A stretch of 6,372 nucleotides of DNA from positions 1 through 6,372 of the forward strand of contig CAMTOX010000120.1 in assembly GCA_947074225.1 (NCBI GenBank), read 5' to 3'. Below, one piece after another: positions 5,768 through 6,372 of the stretch. Source of the stretch: an uncultured bacterium (GTDB taxonomy: Bacteria > Bacteroidota > Bacteroidia > Bacteroidales > Paludibacteraceae). The translations under genes and the position numbers were made by a program. The notes beneath the pieces were generated by a model, which ran no database searches, was not told the origin of the DNA, and worked only from the letters and a program-made list of their open reading frames with translations. Every line of letters begins with the position of its first letter. Position 1 is the first letter of the stretch.

Positions 5768-6372
5768 TTAAACATTAGTTTTATTATTGCTCGATAGCAT
5801 ACCACAAGCAGCTAAAATATCTTCACCACGCGAACGGCGTATGGTACATATTATTCCATTTTCATTTAAATAGTCGCGAAACCACACCATTTTCTCTTCG
5901 CTAGGACTTTTTAAATCTACTCCTGGAATGGCATGAAAGCGTATTAAATTCACACGGCACTCCAATCCTTTTAACTGTCTAGCCAACTCTGCTGCATGAC
6001 GTTGAGTATCGTTTTTCCCCTCGAACATGATATATTCAAAAGAGACCCGGCGTTGATGTGCAAAATCGTGTTTCTTCACTTCGGCCAACACGCGCTCTAA
6101 CGGAAATGGCTTCTCCACAGGCATTAACTCCATACGTTCTTGTGGGAATGGGTTATGCAAACTTATAGCAAGGTGACAATTAGAGTGCTCTAAGAACTGC
6201 TTCATACCCGGAATAAGACCTATGGTCGATACGGTAATGCGACGCGGACTCCATGCAAAACCCCAATCGGAAGTAAGAATCTCCAATGTTCTGAGCAAAG
6301 GCAAGGTATTGTCAAAAGGTTCGCCCATACCCATAAAAACAATATTGGTGAGTGACTCACTCTGAGGCACCG
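5768..6372 (-). CDS. rlmN: 23S rRNA/tRNA adenine-C2 methyltransferase RlmN (partial, C-terminal part)
   Basis: RlmN is a radical-SAM enzyme that places a methyl group on C2 of A2503 in 23S rRNA and A37 in some tRNAs. Only the last 201 or so residues of a protein usually about 345-385 aa long are here; the frame is open at the window edge, and the GTG at 6370-6368 is not a real start. Present, numbered in the fragment, are the SAM-binding VFMGMGEP (11-18), RRITVST (43-49), AISLHNP (68-74), EYIMFEGKND (112-121) and TIRRSRGEDILAACGML (176-192). Cys189 is the residue that becomes methylated during catalysis (E. coli C355). LIRFHAIPG (142-150) replaces the LIPWNPFPG of E. coli; I recall this as the Bacteroidetes form. 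The CxxxCxxC iron-sulfur motif lies beyond the window. The stop codon is 18 bp before the lipoprotein ATG, so it probably leads the operon. Confidence 0.96.
   Translation of the reverse strand, partial: VPQSESLTNIVFMGMGEPFDNTLPLLRTLEILTSDWGFAWSPRRITVSTIGLIPGMKQFLEHSNCHLAISLHNPFPQERMELMPVEKPFPLERVLAEVKKHDFAHQRRVSFEYIMFEGKNDTQRHAAELARQLKGLECRVNLIRFHAIPGVDLKSPSEEKMVWFRDYLNENGIICTIRRSRGEDILAACGMLSSNNKTNV

Noticed and set aside
6368..6370. GTG as the start codon of the rlmN product.
   Set aside because: The residues just downstream are mid-protein RlmN sequence and the N-terminal half with the iron-sulfur motif is missing, so the gene simply runs off the window.
56..6372. CRISPR array, tRNA or rRNA gene, insertion sequence, phage, toxin-antitoxin or defence genes.
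   Set aside because: Gaps total under 250 bp and hold only the short hairpins and promoter motif listed; no repeat arrays, cloverleaf-like sequence or transposase-like protein was seen on either strand.

Overview
This looks like the end of a metagenome or draft-genome contig from a member of the Bacteroidales (Bacteroidetes). The evidence is a DUF4837 lipoprotein, which is a Bacteroidetes family; a PdxA of the Bacteroidetes type (TQGDINGVG near the N-terminus, where E. coli has TPGEPAGIG); an RlmN tail ending AACGML with an LIRFHAIPG segment; the absence of Shine-Dalgarno sequences; and a TAnnTTTG promoter motif. The genus cannot be fixed from this window.

All six genes lie on the minus strand, so transcription runs from high to low coordinates. 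The order is rlmN (5' part off the window) - DUF4837 lipoprotein - pdxA - polysaccharide-deacetylase-like protein - GT4-type glycosyltransferase - GT2 glycosyltransferase. The first three form a housekeeping block: rRNA/tRNA adenine methylation, an envelope lipoprotein of unknown function, and vitamin B6 synthesis. The last three form a compact glycan block. The deacetylase and GT4 genes overlap by 4 bp (ATGA), the GT4 and GT2 genes are 10 bp apart, and the GT2 starts at GTG. The products probably build or modify a surface or secreted glycan, but the sequence does not say which one.

There are two gaps with visible structure. The 61-bp gap before pdxA holds a GC-containing hairpin followed by a U-rich stretch, a candidate terminator or attenuator. 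The 81-bp gap between pdxA and the deacetylase holds an exact TAnnTTTG motif abutting a 6-bp hairpin, which could give the glycan block its own promoter. No stretch longer than 300 bases lacks a gene.

Positions 1-55 are not genomic. They match the P7 side of an Illumina TruSeq adapter, including an 8-base index and the terminal GCTCTTCCGATCT, with about three mismatches. Genomic sequence starts at about 56.

I see no RNA gene, CRISPR array, insertion sequence, phage gene or defence system, and nothing that amounts to a new biological system. The useful leads are the adapter artefact, the possible split promoter, the unexplained lipoprotein between rlmN and pdxA, and the divergent active site of the deacetylase-like protein.
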